64,000 nucleotides of DNA from Comamonas testosteroni TK102. GTDB taxonomy: Bacteria > Pseudomonadota > Gammaproteobacteria > Burkholderiales > Burkholderiaceae_C. Shown one piece after another: positions 1 to 9,969 of this stretch. Below the pieces are notes generated by a model. It ran no database searches, was not told the DNA's origin, and worked only from the letters and a program-made list of their open reading frames with translations. The stretch lies in contig NZ_CP006704.1 of assembly GCF_000739375.1 (NCBI RefSeq), positions 1,054,001-1,118,000 of the forward strand. The letters run 5' to 3'. The translations under genes were made by a program, and so were the position numbers. Position 1 is the first letter of the stretch. The number at the start of each line of letters is the position of its first letter.

Positions 1-960
1 CCGCGCGACTGGCTGGCCGCCCTGCCGGGGCAGTGCCTGAGCAGCCTGCACCTGTGGGCGCTGAACGAGCAGGATGTGGACCCGCACTATCTGATGCGTC
101 ACATGCTGCATGCCGATACCCTGGTCGGCTCACGTGTCTCCGGTGGCGCAGGCTCCATCTATACCGACTTTGCGATTCATCCCGACGGCTTCTCGCGCAT
201 GCTGCTGCTGGCGGGCGCCGATCTGTCGCCGCGCCGCCTGGGCCGTCTGGTGCAGCGGGTGCTGGAGATCGAGACCTATCGCATGGCGGCGCTGCTCGGC
301 CTGCCGGCCGCGCGCAAGGCTGCAGCCGTGCTGGCCACGGCCGAGCGTGAGCTGGCCGAGCTGGCGAATGCCATTCGTGCGGCAGACCGCGACACCGAGC
401 CGGCCCTGCTGGACCGCCTGACCCGGCTGGCCGGTCAGGTGGAGAGCGAGTACGCGGCCACGCATTCGCGCTTTTCGGCCAGCTCCGCCTATTTCGAGCT
501 GGTGGACAGGCGCATTCAGGAAATTCAGGAGACGCGGGTGGATGGCATCCAGACCATTCGCGAATTCATGGACCGGCGCCTCACGCCTGCGCGCGCGACC
601 TGCGAATGGGCGACACGCCGCCAGAATGCGCTGTCCGAGCGGGTCTCGCGCGTCAGCAGTCTGCTGCGCACGCGCGTCGAGATCGAGCAGCAGCAAAGCA
701 GCCAGCAACTGCTGGGCACCATGAACGATCGCCAGGGCACGCAGCTCAAGCTGCAATCCACGGTGGAAGGTCTGTCGGTCGCGGCCATCACCTATTACAT
801 CACCGGCCTGATCAGCTATCTGGCCAAGGGCGGGCAGAAACTGGGCTGGCCCTGGTCGCCCGAGTCGACGGCGGCCATGGCCATTCCGGTCGTGGCCCTG
901 GGTGTCTGGTGGTCGCTGCGCAGGCTGCACCACAAGCTGTTTCATGGTCGCAGTCATTGA
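1..960 (+). CDS. DUF3422 family protein, 3' part only
   Basis: The reading frame is open from base 1 and the true start lies upstream of the window. The visible 319 residues begin in the middle of a domain and end with two hydrophobic stretches, one around the segment with TYYITGLISYLAKG and one around AIPVVALGVWWSLRRL, followed by a basic tail. This layout (soluble N-terminal region, helical middle, C-terminal membrane anchor) fits the DUF3422 family of proteobacterial membrane-associated proteins, whose function is unknown. Family assignment comes from remembered similarity and was not searched. The residues before position 76 are in frame and belong to the gene, so the internal GTG at 76 is not the start. 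Confidence 0.72.
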   Translation, partial: PRDWLAALPGQCLSSLHLWALNEQDVDPHYLMRHMLHADTLVGSRVSGGAGSIYTDFAIHPDGFSRMLLLAGADLSPRRLGRLVQRVLEIETYRMAALLGLPAARKAAAVLATAERELAELANAIRAADRDTEPALLDRLTRLAGQVESEYAATHSRFSASSAYFELVDRRIQEIQETRVDGIQTIREFMDRRLTPARATCEWATRRQNALSERVSRVSSLLRTRVEIEQQQSSQQLLGTMNDRQGTQLKLQSTVEGLSVAAITYYITGLISYLAKGGQKLGWPWSPESTAAMAIPVVALGVWWSLRRLHHKLFHGRSH

Positions 961-995
961 ACGTTGAAATGACTGCTGGTGCTTGGACAAAAAAA

Positions 996-1010
996 AGCGC
1001 TGGCAGCTAT
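996..1010. repeat. AGCGCTGGCAGCTAT-type intergenic repeat
   Basis: This 15-bp string lies between the DUF3422 gene and the SDR gene. Very similar strings recur in other gaps of the window, for example 7087-7100, 20908-20923 and (partly, inverted) 46716-46750. It looks like a member of a dispersed family of short, partly palindromic intergenic repeats. Confidence 0.6.
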
Positions 1011-1069
1011 GGATTTTGATAGTGTCGGGCAGTTTGCCCGGCTTGGAAACTGTGTGAAAGGACACTGAC

Positions 1070-1867
1070 ATGGACTTTGGTATCTCCGGGCGCTGGGCTC
1101 TGGTCTGCGGCGCCAGCAAAGGTTTGGGTTTTGGCTGCGCCAAGGCCCTGGCCGAAGAGGGTGTGAATCTGGTCATCAATGCCAGAAACGCCGAGACATT
1201 GCAGCTGGCAGTGCAGAAGCTGCAAGCCATTGCTCCTCAGATCAAGGTCATCGGTGTGGCTGCAGACATCACCACGCCAGAAGGTCGCACGGCAGTGTTC
1301 GAGGCCGCCGGCGGCCCGGGCAAGGACTACGACATCGTCGTGACCAACGCCGGCGGCCCGCCTCCTGGCGACTTCCGCACCTGGGATCGTGAAGCCTGGA
1401 TCAAGGCCGTGGACGCCAATATGCTGACCCCCATCGAGCTGATCAAGGCCACGGTGGACGGCATGGCAGCGCGTGGCTTCGGTCGCATCGTCAACATCAC
1501 CTCGAGCGCGGTCAAGGCGCCTATCGACATCCTGGGACTGTCCAACGGCGCGCGCAGCGGTCTGACGGGCTTTGTAGCCGGCCTGGCGCGTTCGGGCATT
1601 GCTGCCAAGGGCGTGACCATCAACAGCATCCTGCCTGGCAAGTTCGACACCGATCGTCTGGTGGCCACCCATCAGGCAGCGGCCAACAAGACCGGCCAGG
1701 ACCTGGATGCCGTGCGTCAGGCCCAGGCCGCTCAGATTCCTGCCAAGCGCTTTGGCACGGCCGAAGAATTCGGCGCCATCTGTGCCTTCCTGTGCAGCCG
1801 CCAGGCTGGCTATATGACGGGCCAGAACATCCTGCCTGACGGCGGTCTGTACCCCGGCACTTACTGA
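1070..1867 (+). CDS. SDR family oxidoreductase with altered catalytic residues
   Basis: A 265-residue short-chain dehydrogenase/reductase, FabG-like in length. The Rossmann nucleotide-binding motif GASKGLG is at residues 14-20 and the NAGG motif near 93-96, so NAD(P)H binding is expected. The catalytic Ser is present (S145), but the canonical YxxxK is replaced: thirteen residues after S145 there is Ser158 instead of Tyr, and Arg162 instead of Lys. The C-terminal GRFxxxEE-like segment and DGG ending are normal for SDRs. The protein therefore binds a dinucleotide but either uses a different mechanism or is not a classical oxidoreductase. It stands alone, followed by a bidirectional terminator, and no pathway is implied by its neighbours. 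Confidence 0.85.
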   Translation: MDFGISGRWALVCGASKGLGFGCAKALAEEGVNLVINARNAETLQLAVQKLQAIAPQIKVIGVAADITTPEGRTAVFEAAGGPGKDYDIVVTNAGGPPPGDFRTWDREAWIKAVDANMLTPIELIKATVDGMAARGFGRIVNITSSAVKAPIDILGLSNGARSGLTGFVAGLARSGIAAKGVTINSILPGKFDTDRLVATHQAAANKTGQDLDAVRQAQAAQIPAKRFGTAEEFGAICAFLCSRQAGYMTGQNILPDGGLYPGTY

Positions 1868-1891
1868 TCGTTGATCGACGGCCGAAACGAC

Positions 1892-1914
1892 AAAGCCCCG
1901 CAGTGCGGGGCTTT
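1892..1914. terminator. bidirectional intrinsic terminator
   Basis: A perfect 10-bp stem (AAAGCCCCGC / GCGGGGCTTT) with a 3-nt loop sits between the convergent SDR and DMT transporter genes. T/A tracts on both sides allow it to serve both strands. Confidence 0.85.
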
Positions 1915-1930
1915 TGTCTGGGGCGGCGGG

Positions 1931-2830
1931 CTATTTGCGCGACGACACGACGATGCCGGTCACGATCAGCGCAAACGCAAGCGCGTGGTAGAGGTGCGGG
2001 GTTTCGCCGAGCACGGGAATCGACAGCAGGGCCGTGAACAGCGGAATCAGGTTGCCGAAGAAGCCTGCAATGGCGGGCGTGGCGCGCTGCACGCCCATGC
2101 CCCAGAAGCGGTAGGCCAGAATGGCCGGGCCCACGGCGATGAACAGCAGGCTGCCCAGCAACGGCCAGCCCGGCACCAGACGGAATTCGCCCAGCAAGGC
2201 TTCGCCGCCCGTGAAGAGACCGGACCAGAGCAGGCCGAAAACGATCTGAGCGAGCAAGAAGCTGGCCCAGTGCGACTTCACCTCCTGTGGGCCGCTGCTG
2301 CGCGACAACAGCCAGGTGTAGAAGGCCCAGGCGATGGTTGCCAGCACCATGAACAGGTCGCCGGGCACAAAGTGCAGATCGAGCAGCGTCTGCCAGTCGC
2401 CGCGCGACATCACCACCGCCACGCCCAGCACCGACAGCAAAGCCCCTCCCATCTGCCGGCGGCTGACGCGAATGCCCCAGCACAGCCGGCCTATGGCCAG
2501 CATCCACACCGGCATGCTGGAGCTCACCAGCGTCACATTCAGCGGGGTCGAGGTCTTGAGCGCCAGATACAGCAAGGCGTTGTAGCAGCCTATGCCCAGC
2601 AGCCCCAGCAGCATGTATTGCCGCCACAGGGGCCAGATCGGACTGTTCCTGCGCAGCACTCGCCATGCCAGCGGCAGCAGCAGCACAAAGGCGATGCACC
2701 AGCGAAAGAAGTTGAGTGCAAACGGCGAGATCAGATCGTGGGCGAGTCGGCCCACGATGGCATTGCCGGCCCACAGTGCCGGAGCCAGGCTGAGCATGGC
2801 GACCGTGGCGGGTTTCAAGGGGGAATTCAT
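1931..2830 (-). CDS. DMT superfamily transporter (EamA family)
   Basis: A 299-residue integral membrane protein with about ten hydrophobic helices arranged as two repeats of five, the EamA/RhaT-type drug/metabolite transporter plan. The segment APALWAGNAIVGRLA near the N-terminus and the second-repeat segment LLGSLLFIAVGPAILAY are typical of the family. Such proteins usually export amino acids or other small metabolites through the inner membrane; the substrate cannot be read from the sequence. It is convergent with the SDR gene and divergent from the NUDIX gene, so probably transcribed alone. Confidence 0.88.
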   Translation of the reverse strand: MNSPLKPATVAMLSLAPALWAGNAIVGRLAHDLISPFALNFFRWCIAFVLLLPLAWRVLRRNSPIWPLWRQYMLLGLLGIGCYNALLYLALKTSTPLNVTLVSSSMPVWMLAIGRLCWGIRVSRRQMGGALLSVLGVAVVMSRGDWQTLLDLHFVPGDLFMVLATIAWAFYTWLLSRSSGPQEVKSHWASFLLAQIVFGLLWSGLFTGGEALLGEFRLVPGWPLLGSLLFIAVGPAILAYRFWGMGVQRATPAIAGFFGNLIPLFTALLSIPVLGETPHLYHALAFALIVTGIVVSSRK

Positions 2831-2965
2831 GGATTGTCACTGTAACCCGAGGCCGCTGGCGGGCAATCCAGCTGCGCCTTGCTGCGGTGGCTGGCGCTCC
2901 TCAATAGTGATGCAAGCCTTCCCGTTTTGCGAAGCTGAGCACAATGCAGGCCTGGGAGATTTTTC

Positions 2966-3781
2966 ATGAAGCAGCAAACCACGCCGCCGCAGCAACAATG
3001 GCTGCAGGCACAGCAGGCCATGGCCAGCAGGCATCCTCTGCGCCTGCGCCAGCCGCTGTGCATTGACGAGCAGCAGATCGGCAGTATCGAGGCAGACTTT
3101 GCGCGCAAGCTGGGGGCCGATCTGCTGGCTGCGCACGGCATAGCGCTGAGGCTGCAGGCCGGGCAATGGCGGCTGGAAGGCCAGGGCGGGGCGACGGACA
3201 AGCTGAACCGGCTGGCACAGGCCATGCGCAGCGCCGGTCTTGCCGGTGCCTGGCGCAACGAGCAACTGGCGGTCTGCGATGCGCAGGGACGGCAACTGGC
3301 AACCGTCGAGCGTGGTGCCGTGCGGCCGCTGGGCATTGCCACCCGGGCCGTGCATCTGGTGGGCGTCTGCGCGGACGGCGCGCTCTGGGTGCAGCAGCGC
3401 GCAGAAAACAAGGCCAACAACCCCGGCATGTGGGACACCTTGATGGGGGGCATGGTCTCGGCAGCAGACAGTCTGGCCGAGGCGCTGGCGCGTGAGACCT
3501 GGGAAGAGGCCGGTCTGCGGGTGGCCGAGCTGGGCGAGCTCAGGCATGGTGGCGAGGTGGTGTTCGCAAGGCCCAGCGACGAAGCCGAGGGTCAGGGCTA
3601 TATGGTCGAGCGCATAGACTGGTTCTCGGCGCTGGTGCCCGATGCGCTGCGGCCCGCGAACCAGGACGGCGAGGTGCAGCGTTTCGAGCGGCTGGATCTG
3701 GCCGAGGTTCAGAGCTGGATGCTGCAGGGCTATTTCACGCCCGAGGCCTCCCTGGTGCTTGCCGCCTACATGGACTGGTAG
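2966..3781 (+). CDS. NUDIX hydrolase with N-terminal DUF4743-like domain
   Basis: A 271-residue protein. The Nudix box is complete around residues 157-180 (GGMVSAADSLAEALARETWE followed by EAGL), giving the metal-binding REXXEE core. About 130 residues precede the Nudix fold, including a segment with GAVRPLGIATRAVHLVG. This arrangement matches the DUF4743-Nudix proteins related to the thiamine pyrophosphokinase-associated hydrolases of plants and yeast, which act on thiamine diphosphate-like compounds; that substrate is an inference from family, not from this sequence. The ATG at 2966 follows a GGGA ribosome-binding site. Confidence 0.85.
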   Translation: MKQQTTPPQQQWLQAQQAMASRHPLRLRQPLCIDEQQIGSIEADFARKLGADLLAAHGIALRLQAGQWRLEGQGGATDKLNRLAQAMRSAGLAGAWRNEQLAVCDAQGRQLATVERGAVRPLGIATRAVHLVGVCADGALWVQQRAENKANNPGMWDTLMGGMVSAADSLAEALARETWEEAGLRVAELGELRHGGEVVFARPSDEAEGQGYMVERIDWFSALVPDALRPANQDGEVQRFERLDLAEVQSWMLQGYFTPEASLVLAAYMDW

Positions 3782-3794
3782 GACGGCAAGGCTG

Positions 3795-5459
3795 CTAGCG
3801 CTGGCTCTCCAGTGCAGTGGACTTGAGACGGCTGGGTGCCAGGGCTCCGGCCTGCTCGAGAATCGGATAGGCCACCGAGCACAGCAGGGAGTTGATGCGC
3901 TTGAGGTCGCTGATCATGTCGATATGCAGAGAGCTGGTCTCTATGCTCGATACCGTGTGCTGCGACAGGCGCTCCAGGTGGGTGGCCGAGTAGGCCAGCT
4001 CCAGATCGCGGAAGCGCGCTTTTTCCTCGAGCAGTTTTTGCGCTTCGCGCACGTTGCCATTGAGAAAGACGCTCATGGCCAGGCGCAGATTGTCCAGCAG
4101 ATGCTGGGTCAGCTCGTGAATCTCCAGCTTGCCGGCGGCCGAGAACTGACGGCCCTTCTTGATCTTCTTGTCTTCCAGATCCAGCAGCACGCGCTCGATG
4201 ATGTCTCCGATCTGCTCCATATTGATGGTGAAGCTGATGATTTCCGTCCAGCGCTGACCTTCGCGCTCGTCGAGTTCGGCGCGCGAGATCTTGGTCATGT
4301 AGTACTTGATGGCCGAATACAGATCGTCCACCGTCGATTCCAGGTGGCGCACTTCCTCGGAGAGCTTGGCATCGTCGGTCTCGGCGACCTTCTGCAGGCC
4401 GATCAGCATGGACTCCACCACGTCGGCCTGGTGCAGCGATTCGCGCACGGCGCAGGTGATGGCCAGCGAAGGCGTGGACAGGGCCGATGGGTCCAGGTGG
4501 CGAGGGCGCAGCAGCTTGGCCGCGCTTTCTTCCTCGGGCTTGGGCAGCATGGCGGTCACCCAGCGGGCCACGAGCTGGGTCAGGCCGATGAAGCACAGGC
4601 TGTTGAAGATGTTGAAGGCCAGGTGGAACATCACCACGTTCTGGCCGGCGTTGGACAGATAGGGCTGGGCGTACTGCGTCCACAGTCCGATGAAGGGCGC
4701 AACGATGGCCACGCCCATGATCTTGAACAGCAGATTGCCCACGGTGACCTGGCGCTCTTCCACCGCCGACTTGGCAGTGGTGAGCGCCGCGACCAGGCCG
4801 CTGCCCAGGTTGGCGCCCAGGGTCAGGCCCAGAGCCACATCCAGCGGAATGGCGCCGGAGCTGGCCATGGCCGCAATCAGCAGTACCACGGCCAGGCTGG
4901 AATAGGCCAGCACGGCCAGTACCGCGCCCAGCAGCAACTCCATGAACAGATCGCTGCTGACCGAGGCCAGCAGGGTGCGCACGGCCGGGGCCTGCAGCAA
5001 GGGCTCGGTGGCTTCCACCACCAGGCGCAGGGCCAGCAGCATCAGGCCCAGGCCGATGAGCACACGACCGATGCGCCCGGGCTTGGAATCCTTGCGCGAG
5101 ATATAGAGCACCACGCCGACAAAAATGAACAGCGGCGAGAGCCAGGAAAGATCGGTGGAGAACAGCACGGCCATCAGGGCCGTGCCGACATCGGCGCCGC
5201 GCATCACGGCCAGGGCCGAGGGCAGGGTGATCAGACCCTGGCCGACGAAGGACGAGGTCATCAGCGAGGTGGCGGTGCTCGACTGCACGAGGGCCGTGAC
5301 GCCCATGCCCGAGAGTGCTGCCGAGAAACGGTTGCTCATGCTGCGGGCAAGAATATTGCGCAGGTTGGCGCCGAAGACCTGCAGAACGCCGGTGCGAACC
5401 ATCTGAGAGCCCCAGATCAACAGGGCAATGGCTGCTAAAAGATTCAATAAATGCTTCAT
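3795..5459 (-). CDS. Na/Pi cotransporter family protein with PhoU-like C-terminal domain
   Basis: A 554-residue protein counted from the ATG at 5459 (the frame stays open further upstream to 5561, but the hydrophobic N-terminus MKHLLNLLAAIALLIWGSQM fits a membrane start). Residues about 1-300 carry two inverted repeats of the Na+/phosphate cotransporter II fold, with the QSSTAT signature at residues 59-64 and a GANLGSG repeat later. Residues about 340-540 are an alpha-helical PhoU-like domain. NptA/YjbB-type proteins of this build move phosphate across the inner membrane with sodium, often outward. No ribosome-binding site is strong at this start, so the N-terminus is moderately certain. Confidence 0.88.
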   Translation of the reverse strand: MKHLLNLLAAIALLIWGSQMVRTGVLQVFGANLRNILARSMSNRFSAALSGMGVTALVQSSTATSLMTSSFVGQGLITLPSALAVMRGADVGTALMAVLFSTDLSWLSPLFIFVGVVLYISRKDSKPGRIGRVLIGLGLMLLALRLVVEATEPLLQAPAVRTLLASVSSDLFMELLLGAVLAVLAYSSLAVVLLIAAMASSGAIPLDVALGLTLGANLGSGLVAALTTAKSAVEERQVTVGNLLFKIMGVAIVAPFIGLWTQYAQPYLSNAGQNVVMFHLAFNIFNSLCFIGLTQLVARWVTAMLPKPEEESAAKLLRPRHLDPSALSTPSLAITCAVRESLHQADVVESMLIGLQKVAETDDAKLSEEVRHLESTVDDLYSAIKYYMTKISRAELDEREGQRWTEIISFTINMEQIGDIIERVLLDLEDKKIKKGRQFSAAGKLEIHELTQHLLDNLRLAMSVFLNGNVREAQKLLEEKARFRDLELAYSATHLERLSQHTVSSIETSSLHIDMISDLKRINSLLCSVAYPILEQAGALAPSRLKSTALESQR

Positions 5460-5671
5460 GTTCTGCCCGCGAAGGAGCGACCTAATATACCCCTGAGTGA
5501 GGCGGTTCTGCCCGGAGTCCTCCCTCTTCTCGCACAAATAAGTGCGGAATAAGGAAAACAATAGAACAAAAACGAAATATTTAAAACATCGTTTCTACGG
5601 ATGCGAAATAGGAAAAAACCGAAATTTTTTGAAGTCTGCATTGCCTATGCTGCTATCAAAAAGGTGGTTTC

Positions 5672-6421
5672 ATGATTCCTTCACTGCCCGGCGCTGCGGC
5701 TGTGGGCTTTCTTTTGACGCTGCTGGCGGCCCTGGTGGCCGTCGGCCTGCTGCTGTGGTGGGGCTGGCGGCTGTGGCATGTGCGCTGCGGCCGGCCCAGG
5801 CCGCCGCTGCGCATCTGGCAGTGGGAACTGGCCGTATGGCTGTCCATACTGCCCATTGCAACACTCGTAGGGCTGGCGCAGATTACCTGGGTCGATCACC
5901 GGCAGGAGCGGCAGAGGACCGCGCAGCAGCGGCTCACGCACATCACGCTGGAGCGGCCCGTGGTCTGGGGCGACATCGTCTTGCCCGCAGGCAGCCATAT
6001 TCAGCGCGAAGCGCCCCAGGGCGCAGAGAAGCGAGGCGGGCAGCCCGATCTGCGAGGCCTGAAGGAGATACGCTTTCCCCATCCCGTGCAACTGGGCGAT
6101 ATCTGGGTCAACGCCTTGAGCGTCTACCACCAGGTGCTGCTGGAGCTGGACCGGCCCTACGAATTCTCGGCACCGGGCCGGCAGAATGTGCGCTGCGAAC
6201 CCGGAAACATGGTGCAGATGACTGCCGGCGAGCAGCCCCGCAGCTTCGACAAAAACCTGTTTCCCAGGCGCCTGAACGGCCTGGTGCTGGAGGACTGGGT
6301 GTTTGATGCCTGCTTCATCAGCACGCCCATCAGCGTGCGCTACTGGAAGGAAGACAGGCTGGTCTGGGCCGATGCGCCTGTCTATGCGTCGGCCGCATCC
6401 GTGCCGGTCACGGTGCAATGA
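5672..6421 (+). CDS. hypothetical membrane protein
   Basis: A 249-residue protein that I do not recognise. Two hydrophobic segments lie at about residues 7-30 and 52-72, separated by a short basic loop; the rest (about 75-249) is soluble and contains two cysteines (in VRCEPG and FDACFI) that could form a disulfide if this part is periplasmic. The start ATG has a good upstream AAGGTGG. The upstream gap 5460-5671 is AT-rich (many A/T runs near 5540-5640) and probably holds its promoter. A terminator hairpin follows directly after the stop codon. Confidence 0.7.
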   Translation: MIPSLPGAAAVGFLLTLLAALVAVGLLLWWGWRLWHVRCGRPRPPLRIWQWELAVWLSILPIATLVGLAQITWVDHRQERQRTAQQRLTHITLERPVVWGDIVLPAGSHIQREAPQGAEKRGGQPDLRGLKEIRFPHPVQLGDIWVNALSVYHQVLLELDRPYEFSAPGRQNVRCEPGNMVQMTAGEQPRSFDKNLFPRRLNGLVLEDWVFDACFISTPISVRYWKEDRLVWADAPVYASAASVPVTVQ

Positions 6422-6425
6422 AAAA

Positions 6426-6454
6426 GCCCGCTGTCTGCTTCAGAGACAGCGGGC
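6426..6454. terminator. bidirectional intrinsic terminator
   Basis: An 11-bp stem GCCCGCTGTCT / AGACAGCGGGC flanked by A runs on the left and CTT on the right, placed between the convergent hypothetical membrane gene and lspA. Confidence 0.75.
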
Positions 6455-6480
6455 CTTGCGCCTGGGGGGGCGGCCGGTGC

Positions 6481-6996
6481 CTAGGAGGTCCGGGCCTTGG
6501 CACGCCTTGCACGCAAGAGCTCGTCGAGTATCAGCAGGATGGCCCCCAGGGTGATGCCCATGTCGGCCACGTTGAAGGCCGGGAAATGGCTGCTGCCCCA
6601 GTAGAAGTCCAGAAAGTCCACCACATAGCCGTGCTGCAGGCGGTCCACCACATTGCCGATGGCCCCGCCCAGGATGCTGGACAGCGACAGGCAGAACATC
6701 TTCTCGCCGGGGTGCTTGCGCAGCTGCCAGACGATGAGCACGGTGGCAATCACGCCGATGGCCACGAACAACCAGCGCTGCCAGCCGCTGCCGCCCGCAA
6801 GGAAGGAGAAGGCAGCGCCCGTGTTGTGTGCGCGCACGATGTTGAAGAAGCCGGTGATGGGAGTCCAGTCCCCATGCTGGTAGTGGCTCAGAATCATCTG
6901 CTTGGTGATCTGATCCACGCCGATGATGACAAGCGCCCACAGCAGCCAGGGCCAGATACGGCCAAGGCCTGCGGAGGAGGTCTGGGTGTTGCTCAT
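6481..6996 (-). CDS. lspA: lipoprotein signal peptidase (signal peptidase II)
   Basis: A 171-residue inner-membrane aspartic protease with four predicted helices. It cleaves signal peptides of prolipoproteins after lipid attachment at the +1 cysteine. The two catalytic aspartates are visible in the family motifs GNVVDR...VVDFLDFY and FNVADMGI. Length is normal. It is the last gene of the ribF-ileS-lspA set, a conserved order in proteobacteria; the 117-bp gap to ileS carries dispersed repeats. Confidence 0.97.
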   Translation of the reverse strand: MSNTQTSSAGLGRIWPWLLWALVIIGVDQITKQMILSHYQHGDWTPITGFFNIVRAHNTGAAFSFLAGGSGWQRWLFVAIGVIATVLIVWQLRKHPGEKMFCLSLSSILGGAIGNVVDRLQHGYVVDFLDFYWGSSHFPAFNVADMGITLGAILLILDELLRARRAKARTS

Positions 6997-7022
6997 GGCA
7001 GCTCTTTGCTAAGTTTTTTTGA

Positions 7023-7100
7023 TAGCGGTTAGCGCTTGATTTAAAAGGATTTCAGCATAAATCAATGCTGAAAATGGCTGCCAGAAAGCGCTGGCAGCTC
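7023..7100. repeat. pair of AGCGCT-type intergenic repeats between ileS and lspA
   Basis: Two related strings lie here: TAGCGGTTAGCGCTTGATT at 7023-7041 and AGCGCTGGCAGCTC at 7087-7100, with an inverted ATTTCAGCATAAATCAATGCTGAAAT-like hairpin between them. They belong to the same dispersed family as the copy at 996-1010. Confidence 0.55.
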
Positions 7101-7113
7101 ACTTTTTGATGGA

Positions 7114-9969
7114 TCAAGCCTTGGTGCGGACTTCGCCCGTGCCGTGCAGATTGCTGTCGCAGCGGCCGCAGATCGAGGGATGCTCGGGGTTCACGCCCAC
7201 GTCTTCGCGGTAGTGCCAGCAGCGCTCGCACTTGGCGTGCTCGCTGGCCTTCACGGTGGTGGTCAGGGCATCGCCGGCCACGGCAGTCGCTGCCGAGGTG
7301 ATGAAGACGAACTTCAGATCGTCCTTGAGGCTTTGCAGCAGGGCCAGGTCTTCGGGCTCGGCCGTGAGCGTGACTTCGGCCTGCAGGGACGAGCCCACGG
7401 CGCCGGTGGTGCGCACCACTTCGATGTCCTTGTTGACCAGGTTGCGGATCTCGCACAGGCGCGTCCACTTGGCCAGCAGGCCTTCGTCGCCGGCAGGCAG
7501 CTCGGTGAACTTCTCCAGGAAGATGGATTCGCTGTGGCCCACGATCTTCCAGGCTTCCTCGGCCGTGAAGGACAGGAAGGGCGACATCCAGCGCAGCAGC
7601 GCCTGGGTGATCTGGTAGAGCGCGGTCTGGGCCGAGCGGCGTGCCAGGCTCTTGGGGGCGCTGGTGTAGAGACGGTCCTTGAGCACGTCCAGGTAGAAGC
7701 CGCCCAGGTCTTCGGAGCAGAACAGCTGCAGCTTGGCGACCACGGGGTGGAACTCGTAGACCTTGTAGTGGGCCAGGATCTCCTGCTGCAGCTGGGCCGA
7801 ACGCGCCAGCGCGAACTGGTCGATCTCCAGCATCTCGCCGTAGGCCACGGCGTCCTTGCTCGCGTCGAAGTCGCTGGTGTTGGCCAGCAGGAAACGCAGC
7901 GTGTTGCGGATGCGGCGATAGGCGTCCACCACGCGGGCCAGGATCTTGTCGTCGATGCCCAGGTCGCCCGAGTAGTCGGTCGAGGCCACCCACAGACGGA
8001 TGATTTCCGCGCCCATCTTGCTGGACACATCCTGCGGGGCCACGGTGTTGCCCAGCGACTTGGACATCTTCTTGCCCTGGCCGTCCACGGTGAAGCCATG
8101 GGTCAGCAGGCCGCGGTAGGGCGCGCGGCCGAAGATGGCCGACGCCAGCAGCAGCGAGCTGTGGAACCAGCCGCGGTGCTGGTCGTGGCCTTCCAGGTAC
8201 AGGTCGGCCTCGGGGCCGTGGTCGTGGTGGTGCTCGGGATGGGTGCCGCGCAGCACATGCCAGAAGGTGGAGCCCGAGTCGAACCAGACTTCCAGAATGT
8301 CGGTGCTCTTGGTGTAGTGCTTGGCTTCCTCGGCACCCAGGATGTCTTCGGTGCTCACGCGGCTCCAGGCTTCGATGCCGCCTTGCTCGATCATGGCCGC
8401 CGCCTGGTCGATGATCTCCATGGTGCGCGGGTGCAGGGCGCCCGTGTCCACATGCAGGAAGAAGGGGATGGGCACGCCCCAGCTGCGCTGGCGCGAGATG
8501 CACCAGTCGGGACGGCCGGCGATCATGGCGCGCAGGCGGTCCTGGCCGTTTTGCGGGTAGAAGTTGGTCTGCTCGATGGCGTCCAGCGCGATCTGGCGCA
8601 GGGTCTTCTCGGGCTTTTGCGCGGGATCGGTGAACACGCCTTCGCCCTCGTCCATGCGGATGAACCACTGGGCGGCCGCGCGATAGATGACGGGCGTCTT
8701 GTGGCGCCAGCAGTGCGGATAGCTGTGGCTGATGGTGGTGGTGTCCATCAGGCGGCCCGCGACCTTCAGGGCGTCGAGGATGACGGGCACGGCCTTCCAG
8801 ATATGCTGGCCGCCGAACATGGGCAGGTCGGCCGCGTATACGCCGTTGCCTTGCACGGGGTTCAGGATCTGCTTGTAGTCCATGCCGTTGGACATGCAGC
8901 TGTTGAAGTCGTCCACGCCATAGGCAGGGGCCGAGTGCACGATGCCGGTACCGTCGTCGGCGGTGGCGTATTCGGCCAGGTACACGGGCGAGATGCGGTC
9001 AAAGCCCTTGTCCACATGGGCCAGCGGGTGCTTGAAGGGCATGTGGTCGAGCTTTTCGCCCTTGGCGGTGGCGAGCACGCGGCCCTCCAGCTTCCAGCGG
9101 GCCAGGCATTTCTCGACCAGTGCGGAGGCCACGATCAGCAGGCCGCGCTCGGTCTCCACCAGGCTGTATTCCAGGTCGGGGTTGACGTTCAGCGCCTGGT
9201 TGGCAGGGATGGTCCAGGCCGTGGTCGTCCAGATGACGATGAAGGCTTCCTTGTCGAGCTTGTCCAGGCCGAATGCTGTGGCCAGTCTGGCCGGCTCGGC
9301 CGCGGGGAACATCACGTCCAGCGTCTGGCTTTGCTTGTCGGCGTATTCGATCTCGAACTCGGCCAGCGAGGAGGCGCAGTCAAAGCACCAGTACACGGGC
9401 TTGAGGCCGCGGTAGACAAAGCCACGCTCCATCACCTTCTTCAAGGCGCGCAGCTCGGCGGCCTCGTTGGCGTAGTTCATGGTCTTGTAGGGGTGATCCC
9501 AGTCGCCGAGCACGCCCAGGCGCTTGAAGTCCACCATCTGCTGCTCGATCTGCTCGGCGGCAAAGGCGCGGCTCTTGGCCTGCATCTCGTCGCGCGGCAG
9601 ATTGCGGCCATGCAGCTTCTCGATGGCGTTCTCGATGGGCAGACCGTGGCAGTCCCAGCCCGGTGCGTAGAGCGCGTCGAAGCCTTCGAGCTGGCGGCTC
9701 TTGACGATCATGTCCTTGAGGATCTTGTTCACCGCATGGCCGATATGCAGCTTGCCGTTGGCGTAAGGAGGGCCATCGTGCAGGATGAACTTGGGTGCGC
9801 CGCTGCGGGCGTCACGCAGCTTCTTGTAGATGCCCTTGTCGTCCCATTCCTTGGCCCAGGCGGGCTCGCGCTTGGGCAGGTCGCCGCGCATGGGGAAGGG
9901 GGTGTCGGGCATGTTCAGCGTGGCGCGGTAGGCGGACGCTTCGGGCTTGTTGGACTTCGAATCAGACAT
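7114..9969 (-). CDS. ileS: isoleucyl-tRNA synthetase
   Basis: A 951-residue class I aminoacyl-tRNA synthetase that charges tRNA-Ile in the cytoplasm. The HIGH motif is in [15 protein letters not shown] near residue 70, the KMSKS motif in [12 protein letters not shown] near residue 610, and the C-terminal zinc finger shows [10 protein letters not shown] and CGRCDSN. Editing (CP1) and anticodon-binding domains fill the intervening length, which is normal for bacterial IleRS. I chose the start at MSDSKSNK (9969) rather than the upstream in-frame ATG at 9987. It lies between ribF and lspA. Confidence 0.97.
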   Translation of the reverse strand: MSDSKSNKPEASAYRATLNMPDTPFPMRGDLPKREPAWAKEWDDKGIYKKLRDARSGAPKFILHDGPPYANGKLHIGHAVNKILKDMIVKSRQLEGFDALYAPGWDCHGLPIENAIEKLHGRNLPRDEMQAKSRAFAAEQIEQQMVDFKRLGVLGDWDHPYKTMNYANEAAELRALKKVMERGFVYRGLKPVYWCFDCASSLAEFEIEYADKQSQTLDVMFPAAEPARLATAFGLDKLDKEAFIVIWTTTAWTIPANQALNVNPDLEYSLVETERGLLIVASALVEKCLARWKLEGRVLATAKGEKLDHMPFKHPLAHVDKGFDRISPVYLAEYATADDGTGIVHSAPAYGVDDFNSCMSNGMDYKQILNPVQGNGVYAADLPMFGGQHIWKAVPVILDALKVAGRLMDTTTISHSYPHCWRHKTPVIYRAAAQWFIRMDEGEGVFTDPAQKPEKTLRQIALDAIEQTNFYPQNGQDRLRAMIAGRPDWCISRQRSWGVPIPFFLHVDTGALHPRTMEIIDQAAAMIEQGGIEAWSRVSTEDILGAEEAKHYTKSTDILEVWFDSGSTFWHVLRGTHPEHHHDHGPEADLYLEGHDQHRGWFHSSLLLASAIFGRAPYRGLLTHGFTVDGQGKKMSKSLGNTVAPQDVSSKMGAEIIRLWVASTDYSGDLGIDDKILARVVDAYRRIRNTLRFLLANTSDFDASKDAVAYGEMLEIDQFALARSAQLQQEILAHYKVYEFHPVVAKLQLFCSEDLGGFYLDVLKDRLYTSAPKSLARRSAQTALYQITQALLRWMSPFLSFTAEEAWKIVGHSESIFLEKFTELPAGDEGLLAKWTRLCEIRNLVNKDIEVVRTTGAVGSSLQAEVTLTAEPEDLALLQSLKDDLKFVFITSAATAVAGDALTTTVKASEHAKCERCWHYREDVGVNPEHPSICGRCDSNLHGTGEVRTKA

